Shown here: in pieces, positions 1 through 8,931 of the stretch
How positions within the stretch are numbered: position 1 is the stretch's first letter
Layout of the letters: the number at the start of each line of letters is the position of its first letter
From: Pyrus communis
Lineage: Eukaryota > Streptophyta > Magnoliopsida > Rosales > Rosaceae
DNA length: 64,000 bases
Assembly: GCF_963583255.1 (NCBI RefSeq)
Contig: NC_084805.1
Location: 23,470,085 to 23,534,084, forward strand
Direction of reading: 5' to 3'
Notes under the pieces: model-generated
What the model saw: only the letters and a program-made list of their open reading frames with translations
What the model was told of the DNA's origin: nothing
The model's database searches: none
Translations under genes and position numbers: made by a program

Positions 1-8
1 TCGGTCAA

Positions 9-727
9 TGTAACATCCCACATCGTCCAAGGGAGTGGATCTTGTAAGCCTTATATGTATATTCTCATCTCTACCTAGCATGATGCCTTTTGGAAGCTCA
101 CTAATGAACTCCAAAGTTAAGCGAGTTCGCGCAAGAGCAATCCCATGATGTTTGACCCATTGGGAGCTCACTGACGAACTTCGAAGTTAAGCGAGCTCAC
201 ACGAGAGCAATCTCATGATGGGTGACCCACTGGGAGCTCACTAATGAACTCCGAAGTTAAGTAAGTTCACGCGAGAGCAATCCCATGATGGGTAACCCAC
301 TGGGAAGTTCTCGTCTGAGTTCCCAGAAACAAAACCGTGAGGGCATGGTCGGGGCCCAAAGCAGACAATATCGTGCTACGGCGGAGTCGAGCCCGGGATG
401 TGGTGGATCCCGGGTCGGGATGTAACAATTTGGTATCAGAGCTAATCCCTAGCCGGAAATGTGCCGATAAGGACGTCGGGCCCCTAAGGGGGTTGGATTG
501 TAACATCCCACATCGCCTAAGGGAGTGGATTTTGTAAGCCTTATATGTATATTCTTATCTCTACTTAGCACGAGACCTTTTTGGAGCTCATTGGCTTCGG
601 AGTTCATTGGAACTCTGAAATTAAGCGAGTTCTATTGCGAGAGCAATCCCATGATAGGTGACCTACCGGAAGTTCAACAGGCGGAGTCGAGCCCGGGATA
701 TGGTGAATCCCAGGCGGGGATGTGACA
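9..727 (+). mobile_element. Cassandra TRIM retroelement (5S-derived LTRs), rearranged
   Basis: This is a short non-coding LTR retroelement. The 5' LTR runs from about 9 to 427 (TGTAACATCCCACATCG ... ending in CA). Three bases later comes a primer-binding site, TGGTATCAGAGC at 431-442, complementary to the 3' end of initiator tRNA-Met. A 71-base internal region ends in a purine-rich stretch (about 486-497), and the 3' LTR is 499-727. Flanks gtcaa (4-8) and gttaa (728-732) look like a 5-bp target duplication with one mismatch. The LTRs carry a segment like 5S rRNA, including AAGTTAAGCGAG and GATGGGTGACC, which is the hallmark of Cassandra. The 5' LTR has this segment three times. The 3' LTR lacks about 80 bp. 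No protein is encoded, so movement would need proteins from other elements. Confidence 0.88.
91..300 (+). repeat. Three tandem 70-bp units of the 5S-like segment in the Cassandra 5' LTR
   Basis: The units are 91-160, 161-230 and 231-300. Each begins tggRagctca, contains GAACTYCRAAGTTAAG and a GAGAGCAATCYCATGATG block, and ends in a tgaccca-like box. The anchor agctca recurs at 95, 165 and 235, so the period is exactly 70. The corresponding part of 5S rRNA holds the internal RNA polymerase III control region. The units differ from one another by several substitutions, so the triplication is not recent. Confidence 0.85.
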
Positions 728-1073
728 GTTAACATAATATATTTTGACGAATGCACAAAAATTTTAACTTCATTTTTTCAAAAAAAAAATGAATCCATTG
801 CGATTAAATTAATCAAATAAAATTTAATTTATATATTCAACTTTTATTTAAGAACATAATGAGTTATAGGTGATCCACTAGGAAGTTCAACCGGCGGAAT
901 CAAGCTCGAAATATGGTGGATCCTGGGCCAGGATGTGACAGTTAACATAATATATTTTGCCGAATGCACAAAAATTCAACTTCATTTTTTTCAGAAAAAA
1001 TTGAATCCATTGAGATTAAATTAATCAAATAAAATTTAATTTATATATTTCAACTTTTATTTAAGAACATAAG
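653..1073. repeat. 213-bp tandem duplication across the Cassandra 3' end and its flank
   Basis: The last 75 bp of the 3' LTR plus about 135 bp of AT-rich flank occur twice. Matching anchors are ggaagttcaa at 668 and 881, gttaacataa at 728 and 941, and agaacat at 851 and 1064, each offset by 213. The duplication must postdate the element's insertion because it includes the LTR-genome junction. Confidence 0.85.
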
Positions 1074-1149
1074 CATAAAGGCTTCCATCGTAAAAGCGAC
1101 GGACTCCAGCACCGCACCCGTCGTATACCGTTCCCATTTAAAGGTATCC

Positions 1150-1190
<41 letters not shown>
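1150..1190. repeat. (CT)n microsatellite in a probable 5'-UTR intron
   Basis: A CT run of about 35 bases begins a few bases after a likely donor (AAAG|GTATCC near 1143). The preceding 60 bases (from about 1080) probably form the non-coding first exon of the S33 gene. An acceptor is plausible near 1663 (TTGGAG|AGGTGAAG), 15 bases before the ATG. Confidence 0.6.
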
Positions 1191-1192
<2 letters not shown>

Positions 1193-1677
1193 CCGGTTCT
1201 AGTAGATAACAAGAATGGTTTGTTCATTACTGTTGAATCGTGAAAACAGTTAGGAACATTTTGATTTGTGGGTGTCTTACACCAGATGAATGTGCTGCAC
1301 ACCATATGTTTGATAAAATTTCAATTCGGTGGACCGATGAGTTGCACATTAGGTGTTTGATAAACACTAGTTAAGATCAGTTTGATTTGTGGGTTTTCTA
1401 TGTATCGCTCTTTAATTGCATCAGTAGAGTACCTGATTGAGTTGCACATTAGGTGTTTGATAAAATGTCAATCTGGTGACTGATGAGGTAACAATGGCAG
1501 TGTCAATTGCAGTGTGGTATATAAGCACTAGGGTAGTGTCAAATTGTTTTGGATAGTCTTGTAACTGTGAAAGATTTGGACTTCGCCTTGTGCTCGTAAG
1601 GAAATTTGTAGAACCCCACAAATATTCCTCAAATACTGAAAGTGTGTATCTTTTTTGAATTGGAGAGGTGAAGCGAG

Positions 1678-2281
1678 ATGGCTACTGGTGGTCTAAAGAG
1701 CATGTTGGTTGCGGCAGTCAGTACTGGGGTGACTGAGGCTAGGGCAAGGATATTCGGGCACATACTCAACCCAACGGGCCAGAGATCTGCCCATAAGATT
1801 TTGCGCAAGAAGTTGATTGGTGAGAAAGTTGCCCAGTGGTACCCATATGACATCAAGAAAGATGACCCCCGAATCATGGCTATGGAAGAACAAGAGTACT
1901 CTCTCTACCCCTCCCTCTCTCTAATGTCTACTAAACGTCTGTTTTTATGTTTTAGTGTTGTATTCTTCAATGCAAAACTTGTGATTTCCGTAACAGATCA
2001 TGATATTCTTTTTCCGCCTCTCATTCAAGTGTTGCAACTTAGCGTTTGATTGATGTATTTCATCTTTGTTCTACATCCAAGTTAGCAGATGTAACTTGTG
2101 CTGGTTTCATGATTTTGTATCATAACAACTGGTAGTAGCCTTTGGTGACTAATAGTCCTGATGATTCTCTACTTGGTATCTCTCTAGGCGCTTATCCAAG
2201 CTTGAAATGTTGAAACGTCGAGGAAAAGGACCACCGAAGAAGGGTCAAGGAAGGCGTGCTGCCAAGCGTAACAAAAAGTAG
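1678..2281 (+). CDS. Small ribosomal subunit protein mS33 (MRPS33), mitochondrial
   Basis: Component of the small subunit of the mitochondrial ribosome. There are two coding exons, 1678-1895 and 2188-2281, with junction GAACAAGA|GTACTC ... CTCTCTAG|GCGC. They join in frame to give 103 aa, which is normal for this short family. The N-terminal half includes ARARIFGHILNPTGQRSAHK and the stretch KLIGEKVAQWYPYDIKKDDP. The second exon encodes the very basic tail KRRGKGPPKKGQGRRAAKR typical of plant S33 (yeast Rsm27 family). The ATG chosen is the first in the exon and directly precedes the conserved start. An open frame reading through the intron to 2049 is an artefact of intron retention. A non-coding upstream exon near 1080-1143 is likely. 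In Arabidopsis I recall this gene lying beside a MOSC gene, as it does here. Confidence 0.88.
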
Positions 2282-2798
2282 TATTTTGACATGTTGGATT
2301 TGGTTCGTGAGTAGCGTTTTGAATAAGAAGAGACTACTAGTATTTAGACATCTTGTAACAATTTGTTCCTTAAATTCTGTTTCAAGTTCCATTTTTCACT
2401 TTTGTAACGATGGTAACTATTATATGCGGGGAATATATTGCTCAGTCAAACATTTTGGCATCCAACATTTTCCAGGCTTCAGCTGATATGATACAAGAAG
2501 ATTTAAGAATTCAACCCGTTTTCGTTTGTCGACGATACTTGAGCAATGAATTTTGAACCTGTTTACTTATCTGTGATGTTAACCAAATCAGGAATTAACG
2601 ATAATACGGGCTGAAAAATGACACAAACAAAACTCTTGTAGAAAATCAAGCGATGGCAAGACACATAAATAATCACTTTTATCACGAAACCTTCGAAAAG
2701 GATTCTCGAGCATCAAGCTTGACATGTATACAAGAGCTTCTGGGAACTTATACAATCAAAGGAATGATACCAAATTTACAAAATAATTTACATTTTTC
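2282..2798. other. Convergent 3' regions of mS33 and the DYW gene
   Basis: The two genes converge here. The stretch is AT-rich and holds the 3' UTR of mS33 on the plus strand and that of the PPR gene on the minus strand. I see no other coding signal or recognisable repeat. Confidence 0.6.
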
Positions 2799-5513
2799 TT
2801 ACCAATAATCTCCGCATGAACAAGTTCCCTTTTTAAAGTGATGGAACCTTCTTACATCTCTCAGAATGATCTCCCTGTCCGTAATCTTGGAGATATACTT
2901 TGACGCAGTGTGGCAGTCATTACAAACTCGAAGGTTCTTGGAAACTCTAATGGTAGTCCCGGGACGGGTATTGAGAATGCCAAACGCTATTGCCAGTTTC
3001 TCGCTATGCCCACAGAGTAGAGTTTCTTTCTCCTCCTCGTCAACATTGTGAAGTACACAAGAAGTATCAGGCACATAACCCTCCTTTTTCATCTTTTCTG
3101 ACAGGGTTTCGAGAAATTCATGGAGCTGCTTGCTTTGTTGGTGTGACAAATCTCCAGCCAAAAACCTATGAACCTCATCGCCAAACTCAATCCAACTATA
3201 ACCAGGTTCTTTTCTCACTCCCAATTCCCTCATCTTTCTCCGAACATCCATTGCCTTTTCCCAGAGTCCGGAAGATGAGTAGATATTAGAAAGTAGAACA
3301 TAGTGACTAGCCACATCAGTCTCCAATTGCAGGAGATGATTAGCTGCAACTTCTCCAATCTCTACATTCTGGTGAATTCGACAAGCACCAAGCAAGCTAC
3401 TCCAAGCACCTGCTTTATCGAGTTGAGAAGGCATAGAGTTGATGAGTTGATATGCTTCCTCCACATTACCAGCCCGACCAAGCAAGTCTACAACACAAGC
3501 ATAATGATCTGGTGCAGGTTCAATTCCATAGTCCTCTTTCATTTTTCGGAACAAATTCAGGCCTTCATCAACCATCCCAGAATGACTACATGCTGCAAAA
3601 AGTGCAATGAACGTAACTTCATTAGGCCTTACCTCCTTGTTTCGTCTTCCTTCATCCACCATATCCCTAAGTAGTTCTAATGCTTCCTCCCCTCTCCCGT
3701 GCATTCCATAAGCCATGATAAGTACATTCCAGGTTATCACATTCTTTATTGGTATCTGATTAAACACAGCTCTAGCTAAATCTATACAGCCACATTTCGC
3801 ATACATGTCAACCAGCGCACTTCCTACTGCAACATCAAATGCCAATAAGTGTCTAATAGCATAAGCATGGATCTCTTTCCCCTTAGCGAGTGCTCCCAGT
3901 GCAGCACAACCAGGAAGAATTGTCATGAATGTTATTGAATTTGGTTTAAGAGGAATCCTTTTTTCATTGTCATAACCAGTATAATCTGTGTTCTTCTTTT
4001 CTTCTACTCTTTGCATATCACATAGCAGATTAAGCGCATCACCATGGCGTCCAGAAATAACATAACCAGTGATCATGGTGTTCCACGACACTATGTCTTT
4101 TGCCTCCATGCTGTTAAATATGATTTCTGAAATTACTGTCTTTCCTAACCTGGAGTACATGTCCACAAGTGCATTTTGCACGTACCTGTTCTTCTCCAGA
4201 CCCCTCTTTATTACATAACCGTGGATACTCTCTTTATCAGCGAATGCTTCAGACCGCACACAGGCTGGCACAATACTCGACATTGTGGTGGAATTTGGGG
4301 AAAGCGCGGAGGCAGCATACATTTCAAGGAACAGTTTCAATGCCTCCTCGTCGTACTCATTTTGTGCATAGCCAGTAATCATTGCATTCCAAAGTGGAAT
4401 TTTCCGCTCCAAGACAGCGTCAAAAACTCGACGACCACTTCCAACTTGTCGGCAGTTGCAATACATGTCAACTAAAGCACTACCAACATAAGAATTTTCA
4501 CTTAATTCAGTGGTTCTTAAGGCATAAGCATGAATTTCCTTCCCTGTATCTAACATCTCCAGATGAGAACAGGCCGGAAGAACACTTGCAACTGTAACCC
4601 CATCTGGTTTGAGTCCTGCAAGAACCATTAGGCGGAAGAACTCTAATGCTTCCATAAACTGGTCGTTCTGAGAGAACGAACTTATCATTGTGTTCCACGA
4701 AACCATGTCACAGTCCTCAAACATCTCGAACAAAGCTCTCGAGTACTCAACTAATCCTAATTTAGCATACATTGCCAATAAAGCATTGATTGTAAATGTT
4801 TTCCAATCACTCACTCTCAGACTATACGCATGAACTTGCTTCCCAAGCCGCAATCCATCACGCTTATGCAAATTTGAACAAGCATGTGCCACACTCACCA
4901 AAGTAAAGGAGCTAGGTTCCATATTCTCCAATAACATCGACCTAAACGCATCGAGAGCAAGTTCCCATTCCTCGATCCGACACAACGCAGCAATCATGGA
5001 ATTCCAAGAAACTTGGTCTCTGTCAGTTATTCCATCGAACACTTTGCACGCATCTCCAATATCTCCACATTTCCCATACACATTAACAAGGGTATTAGCC
5101 ACCGTCACCGAGGATAACCCATACCCGAATTTCACAACATGGGCGTGAATCTGTTTCCCCAAATTCAAGTCCTGAATCCCCGTGACGGCCTTCAGAACTG
5201 CAGGAAAAGCAAAGTTGTCGGGTGCCACACCTGAAAGAGTCATTTCGATGTACGTCGAAATGGCTTCTCGGAAATGATTGGACCGGGTTTGGGAGCGGAG
5301 GGTCTCGACCCATGTGGCCGGAGTGCGAGAGTGGGATGCGGGTTTCGGTGCAGAACCGCCGCCGGCGGTGGTGGTGGGTGGGTTGAGTAAAGGAGAGGGC
5401 TTTAGAGTGTGTGTTTTGAGAGTTGTGGGTTGGTGGATTTGGAGGGAAGAAAGTGGTTGGGAAGGTAAGGGGCCAGAGAGAGGTGTGAGCAGTTGAGTGT
5501 AGGAGGAGGACAT
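2799..5513 (-). CDS. OTP84: DYW-class pentatricopeptide repeat protein, OTP84-like, chloroplast RNA editing
   Basis: Intronless gene for 904 aa. The N-terminus (about residues 1-65) is rich in Ser, Pro and Thr, fitting a plastid transit peptide. Residues about 70-690 are PLS-type PPR repeats, recognisable by recurring blocks such as VANTLVNVYGKCGDIGDA and VGSALVDMYAKCG. E and E+ motifs follow. The C-terminal DYW domain contains HSE (H836, E838) and CNDC (C864, C867), the zinc and catalytic residues of the deaminase-like fold, and ends in CSCGDYW. The repeat content and tail match Arabidopsis At3g57430 (OTP84), known to be needed for C-to-U editing in ndhB, ndhF and psbZ transcripts. Orthology is inferred from recalled similarity. 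The start is the first ATG of the open frame. The C-terminal triad is intact, so the gene looks functional. Confidence 0.92.
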   Translation of the reverse strand: MSSSYTQLLTPLSGPLPSQPLSSLQIHQPTTLKTHTLKPSPLLNPPTTTAGGGSAPKPASHSRTPATWVETLRSQTRSNHFREAISTYIEMTLSGVAPDNFAFPAVLKAVTGIQDLNLGKQIHAHVVKFGYGLSSVTVANTLVNVYGKCGDIGDACKVFDGITDRDQVSWNSMIAALCRIEEWELALDAFRSMLLENMEPSSFTLVSVAHACSNLHKRDGLRLGKQVHAYSLRVSDWKTFTINALLAMYAKLGLVEYSRALFEMFEDCDMVSWNTMISSFSQNDQFMEALEFFRLMVLAGLKPDGVTVASVLPACSHLEMLDTGKEIHAYALRTTELSENSYVGSALVDMYCNCRQVGSGRRVFDAVLERKIPLWNAMITGYAQNEYDEEALKLFLEMYAASALSPNSTTMSSIVPACVRSEAFADKESIHGYVIKRGLEKNRYVQNALVDMYSRLGKTVISEIIFNSMEAKDIVSWNTMITGYVISGRHGDALNLLCDMQRVEEKKNTDYTGYDNEKRIPLKPNSITFMTILPGCAALGALAKGKEIHAYAIRHLLAFDVAVGSALVDMYAKCGCIDLARAVFNQIPIKNVITWNVLIMAYGMHGRGEEALELLRDMVDEGRRNKEVRPNEVTFIALFAACSHSGMVDEGLNLFRKMKEDYGIEPAPDHYACVVDLLGRAGNVEEAYQLINSMPSQLDKAGAWSSLLGACRIHQNVEIGEVAANHLLQLETDVASHYVLLSNIYSSSGLWEKAMDVRRKMRELGVRKEPGYSWIEFGDEVHRFLAGDLSHQQSKQLHEFLETLSEKMKKEGYVPDTSCVLHNVDEEEKETLLCGHSEKLAIAFGILNTRPGTTIRVSKNLRVCNDCHTASKYISKITDREIILRDVRRFHHFKKGTCSCGDYW

Positions 5514-5579
5514 TTGGTAGTTATTACAGTTGGAGCAGTTACTGGATTAGTTCTAAAACGGAAAAGAGTTGCACGGTTC

Positions 5580-5890
5580 ATGTACTGAAGGGATGGAAAG
5601 GGATCCCTCCGGATCCCTTCCACCGAAGCCTTGTGACCCACAAATCTAATCTCTTAAAATTTGAGCCAATGCACTGAAGGGATGGGAAGGGATCCCTCCG
5701 GATCCCTTCCACCGAAGCCTTGTGACCCACAAATCTAATCTCTTAAAATTTGATCCAATGATTACAAATAGGAGGTCTCATTAAAAGTTATAATAACTTT
5801 AACCGTTAGATCAAATTTCAAGAGTCCGAATTTATGGGTTATGAGGATTAGATGGAAGGAATCCGGAGATGATCCCTTTCCGAAGGGATA
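5580..5890. mobile_element. Small inverted-repeat MITE with an 89-bp tandem duplication at its left end
   Basis: The ends are imperfect inverted repeats built around GGGATCCCTCCGGATCCCTTCC on the left, with the counterpart near 5848-5885 on the right. The first 89 bp (5580-5668) are repeated almost exactly at 5669-5757. A relative lies at 24478-24670 and shares the GATCCCTTCC end and the middle block TAATAAYTTTARCCGTTARA. Target duplications are not clear. The element sits 66 bp upstream of the OTP84-like start codon, so it is inside that gene's promoter or 5' UTR. Confidence 0.65.
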
Positions 5891-6205
5891 ATGATTGGGC
5901 CCACTTGATAGAATTTTATCTTTTTTTTATTTTCCTTTGATTATATTTTGACCAATTTTAAAAATTTATTTTGTTGTTTAATGAGATTTTCATAAATCAA
6001 ACTATCCAAAAGAAAAAAAGACCTTCAATTTATGCTTGCTTGCTCACTTGTCTTTCCCTAATTTTGTTACTCCATTAGTGTTTAAATGCAATTTGTTATA
6101 TTCTTCAATTGAATTCAAACACAATTATCTGAACTTGAAACTTCTTTCAATATTGATAAGAGAAAGTATAGTTAAAATGCTTATCAAGTTATCAATAAGA
6201 AAATA
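5891..6205. other. AT-rich spacer
   Basis: Low-complexity AT-rich DNA between two transposable elements. The 148-aa open frame beginning at 6036 crosses into the adjacent fold-back element and has no recognisable domain. I see nothing else. Confidence 0.5.
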
Positions 6206-6783
6206 CGATTTGCATAAGTATCATCTGAACTTGCAAATATGTGCGCTAATACCACCTAAACTTTTAATTTTTAATTTTTACCACATGAGTTCTCTCAACT
6301 GTTGGAATTTACCACCTACGTTACTTTTCATCTATTTGATGTTAAAACATGTCACACACCCTTCACATGGAGGTATATTTTTTTTTCGATTTAGTTCTCA
6401 GGGCTCGCTGGAATCAATTTGTACAAAGGCAAAATGCATTGTTTGTGTAGCGGCATTGGAGTCTAGTCATGAACAGAAATGAGAAGTTGATTTCAAGTTT
6501 AATTTTGGCAATGGTTGTTGAATAATTGAAGTGAAAATTGATTGTTGGCATCTACATTGGCACTAAGTGAAAGGGGATGGAGGATAATGAGTTCAGATTT
6601 GCTGGGGAACTCCCAAATTATGGTAAATACTACATGTTTTAACGGTAAAATGGATGGAAAGTAATGTAGGTGATAGATTCCAATAGTTAAAAGAGTCCAC
6701 GTGGTAAAAATTAAAAATTGAAAGTTCATGTAGTATTATTGCACATGCTTACAAATTCAGATAGTACTTACACAAAATCCCTT
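6206..6783. mobile_element. Fold-back MITE with long TIRs and a 9-bp target duplication (Mutator-type)
   Basis: The first and last 160 bases are inverted copies of each other. For example, the left block around ACCACATGAGTTCTCTCAAC pairs with the right block around AAAAGAGTCCACGTGGT. The flanks are a perfect 9-bp direct repeat, AAGAAAATA (6197-6205 and 6784-6792). A 9-bp duplication with long terminal inverted repeats is the Mutator signature. The centre has no transposase, so it is non-autonomous. Confidence 0.75.
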
Positions 6784-6792
6784 AAGAAAATA

Positions 6793-7565
6793 TACTCATT
6801 GAGCATTTCTTCGTTGTAGCACCATTCTCACATGTATCTACATATTTAAGTACGAGAACATGCACATTTTAGTATTTCGAGCTCTTTCGATGTCTAGAAC
6901 TGGCAGACTCACTGCATTCATATGAAAGTTTATTTATGCATACAAACATGAGTTTGGGCTCGTTGGATGTCTTGAACTGAATAACTCATTGGGTCATATG
7001 AAAGCTTGTATGAGCACCCAGAAATGTGTCCTCATCCACACCTCTACATTTGGGAGCTCTTTCAATGTGACATACAACAAACATGCGGAACCATTCTTTC
7101 ACATGTGTTTGCATATTTTCAACATGCATTCTTATCATGTCACATGTTTTGCACACCCTTTTCATGTATGGAAGCACCAACAAAGTTTTGCCTTTTTCGA
7201 ATAATGTTTGGCTATTTAAAAACTCTTTGTATTTTAATCATAAACTTTATGTCTATGATCAGAATCGTTCATATTATGATTCACATTGTAAAATTTTTTT
7301 GCAAGAAATGAATTAAAACTAAAGTTGTTTAGTCAATCTATTATAACAAATACATAAACGGTTCGTAATGCTTTTACCAATTCCATTCATTTGTTTTTAT
7401 ACAGTTGATAACAAAACAACCTTAGTATTATGAACGGTTTTGATCCTAAACACATAATTCTATAAATTAACAATGAATCATTTTGAATAGAAATAACTAC
7501 TCATCGTTTGAGTAATCAAGTAATATTGAAAGGACAAAACTTGACTGCTTAATAGTTAGCAGGAA
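6793..7565. other. AT-rich spacer between two Mutator-type elements
   Basis: No gene is visible. Short motifs such as gagctctttcgatgtct and gggctcgttggatgtctt (about 6880-6980) suggest old internal repetition, but I cannot define an element. Confidence 0.45.
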
Positions 7566-8218
7566 GTCCTGTTGAATAACTACTGTGGCTGCTTACCAGT
7601 TTGACACTTGTCCACTGTTTTTCTCCCTTCTATAAAAATTATGTAATATTAAAACATTATGTAAAGACCAAAATAACCTTATGCCCTGGTTCAATTTGTC
7701 CAGTCTTCTTCCCTTCCTCTTTTTTGTTTCGCAGACCCCAACTTTTCTTTTATTCCTCATCTTAGACAAAAGCCAATCCTCTTAATCATGGATTCTCTTT
7801 AATCTCCATATCTCATCAGCAACATCAGGTATATATGCACCCATTTTAATTTCAAGTTTTGGCAAATTTAATTAGTCGGTTTTTGATATTTGGGAATTAT
7901 GACTCTAATTCTTGTTATTTAGGGTTACTGTTCTTTCACTTGTTTTTCAAGCATCTAATTTTCTTCTCATTCGATGCTTGTTCCCCGTACAATGTGCATA
8001 TATAAATCCATAATTTATTATTTTGAAAAGTGGCTGATTCTTTTTCATGTATATGGTTCATTGGGTTGTGTAGTTAATCCAAAGTTGTCTTTTTCGATTC
8101 ATCAATTTGCAAGCAATATGTTTGAAAAAAAACAAAAAAAATACTCATGTGGTGGTTGTTTAAGTTTAAAAACTCATTTGTTCACAATATTTTTGTTTTT
8201 CAGATTACTAGAGATGGA

Positions 8219-8928
8219 TAGGGGTGGTTCGGTATGGGATACCATACCGAAACTAGTATCCCGAATCCCAAACCAAAATTTTTCGGGACGGGAATTTGAA
8301 GACCAATCCCAAACCAAATTTTCGGGAGTCCCAAATTTCGGGAATCCCGAAATATTTTCGGGATTTTGGGACAAATCGGGAATCCCAAATTGAAATATGA
8401 AATTATGAATTGTTCTTCAAATATATAATTCAAGAACACATTCATGAACTAGGAATTTCATTTCATTAACACTAATATTTAATTGAACACTGGCTGACTG
8501 TTTTTATCATAGTCAAAATTCAAATTAATTAAACCCTTTTTGCAATATGTTGAGAGACAAACTAATCAAGCCTTCTAAAATCATCAGTCATGGCAGCAGC
8601 AATAATAAAATCCACATGAATATCAAACAAAACATGAAAAATATGCAAGGTGTAGGGTATTCTAGGTTGCAGAGCATGAATTATAAACTACTAGCATCAA
8701 TTATAAAAGAATAATATATATATATAATAATTAATATTATATATTTTCGGTTTGGTATGGGATTCCCGAAATATCGAGAAGCCAATCCCGAATCCCATAC
8801 CGAAATTTTGGGATCGGTTCGGGATAGCATCCCAAAAATTTCGAGAATTTCGGCTTGGGAAATTTTTGGTTTGGGATCGGGATTTTTTTGGTTCGGTTCG
8901 GGATTTTTGGGAATTTTTTCCACCTCTA
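8219..8928. mobile_element. Non-autonomous hAT element with a perfect 8-bp target duplication
   Basis: The terminal inverted repeats are TAGGGGTGG (8219-8227) and its imperfect complement CCACCTCTA (8920-8928). The identical 8-bp flanks GAGATGGA lie at 8211-8218 and 8929-8936. Subterminal regions are rich in GGGATCCCGAA-like motifs in both orientations (about 8230-8390 and 8750-8915). Length is 710 bp and there is no transposase. The element sits inside the Mutator-like element, exactly on the start codon of its transposase. Confidence 0.9.
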
Positions 8929-8931
8929 GAG

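Noticed and set aside
337..537. 66-aa open frame in the first 550 bases
   Set aside because: It crosses the Cassandra LTR, primer-binding site and 3' LTR start, and Cassandra elements are non-coding.
3303..4597. Plus-strand frames inside the OTP84-like gene
   Set aside because: Antisense shadows of a well-supported 904-codon gene.
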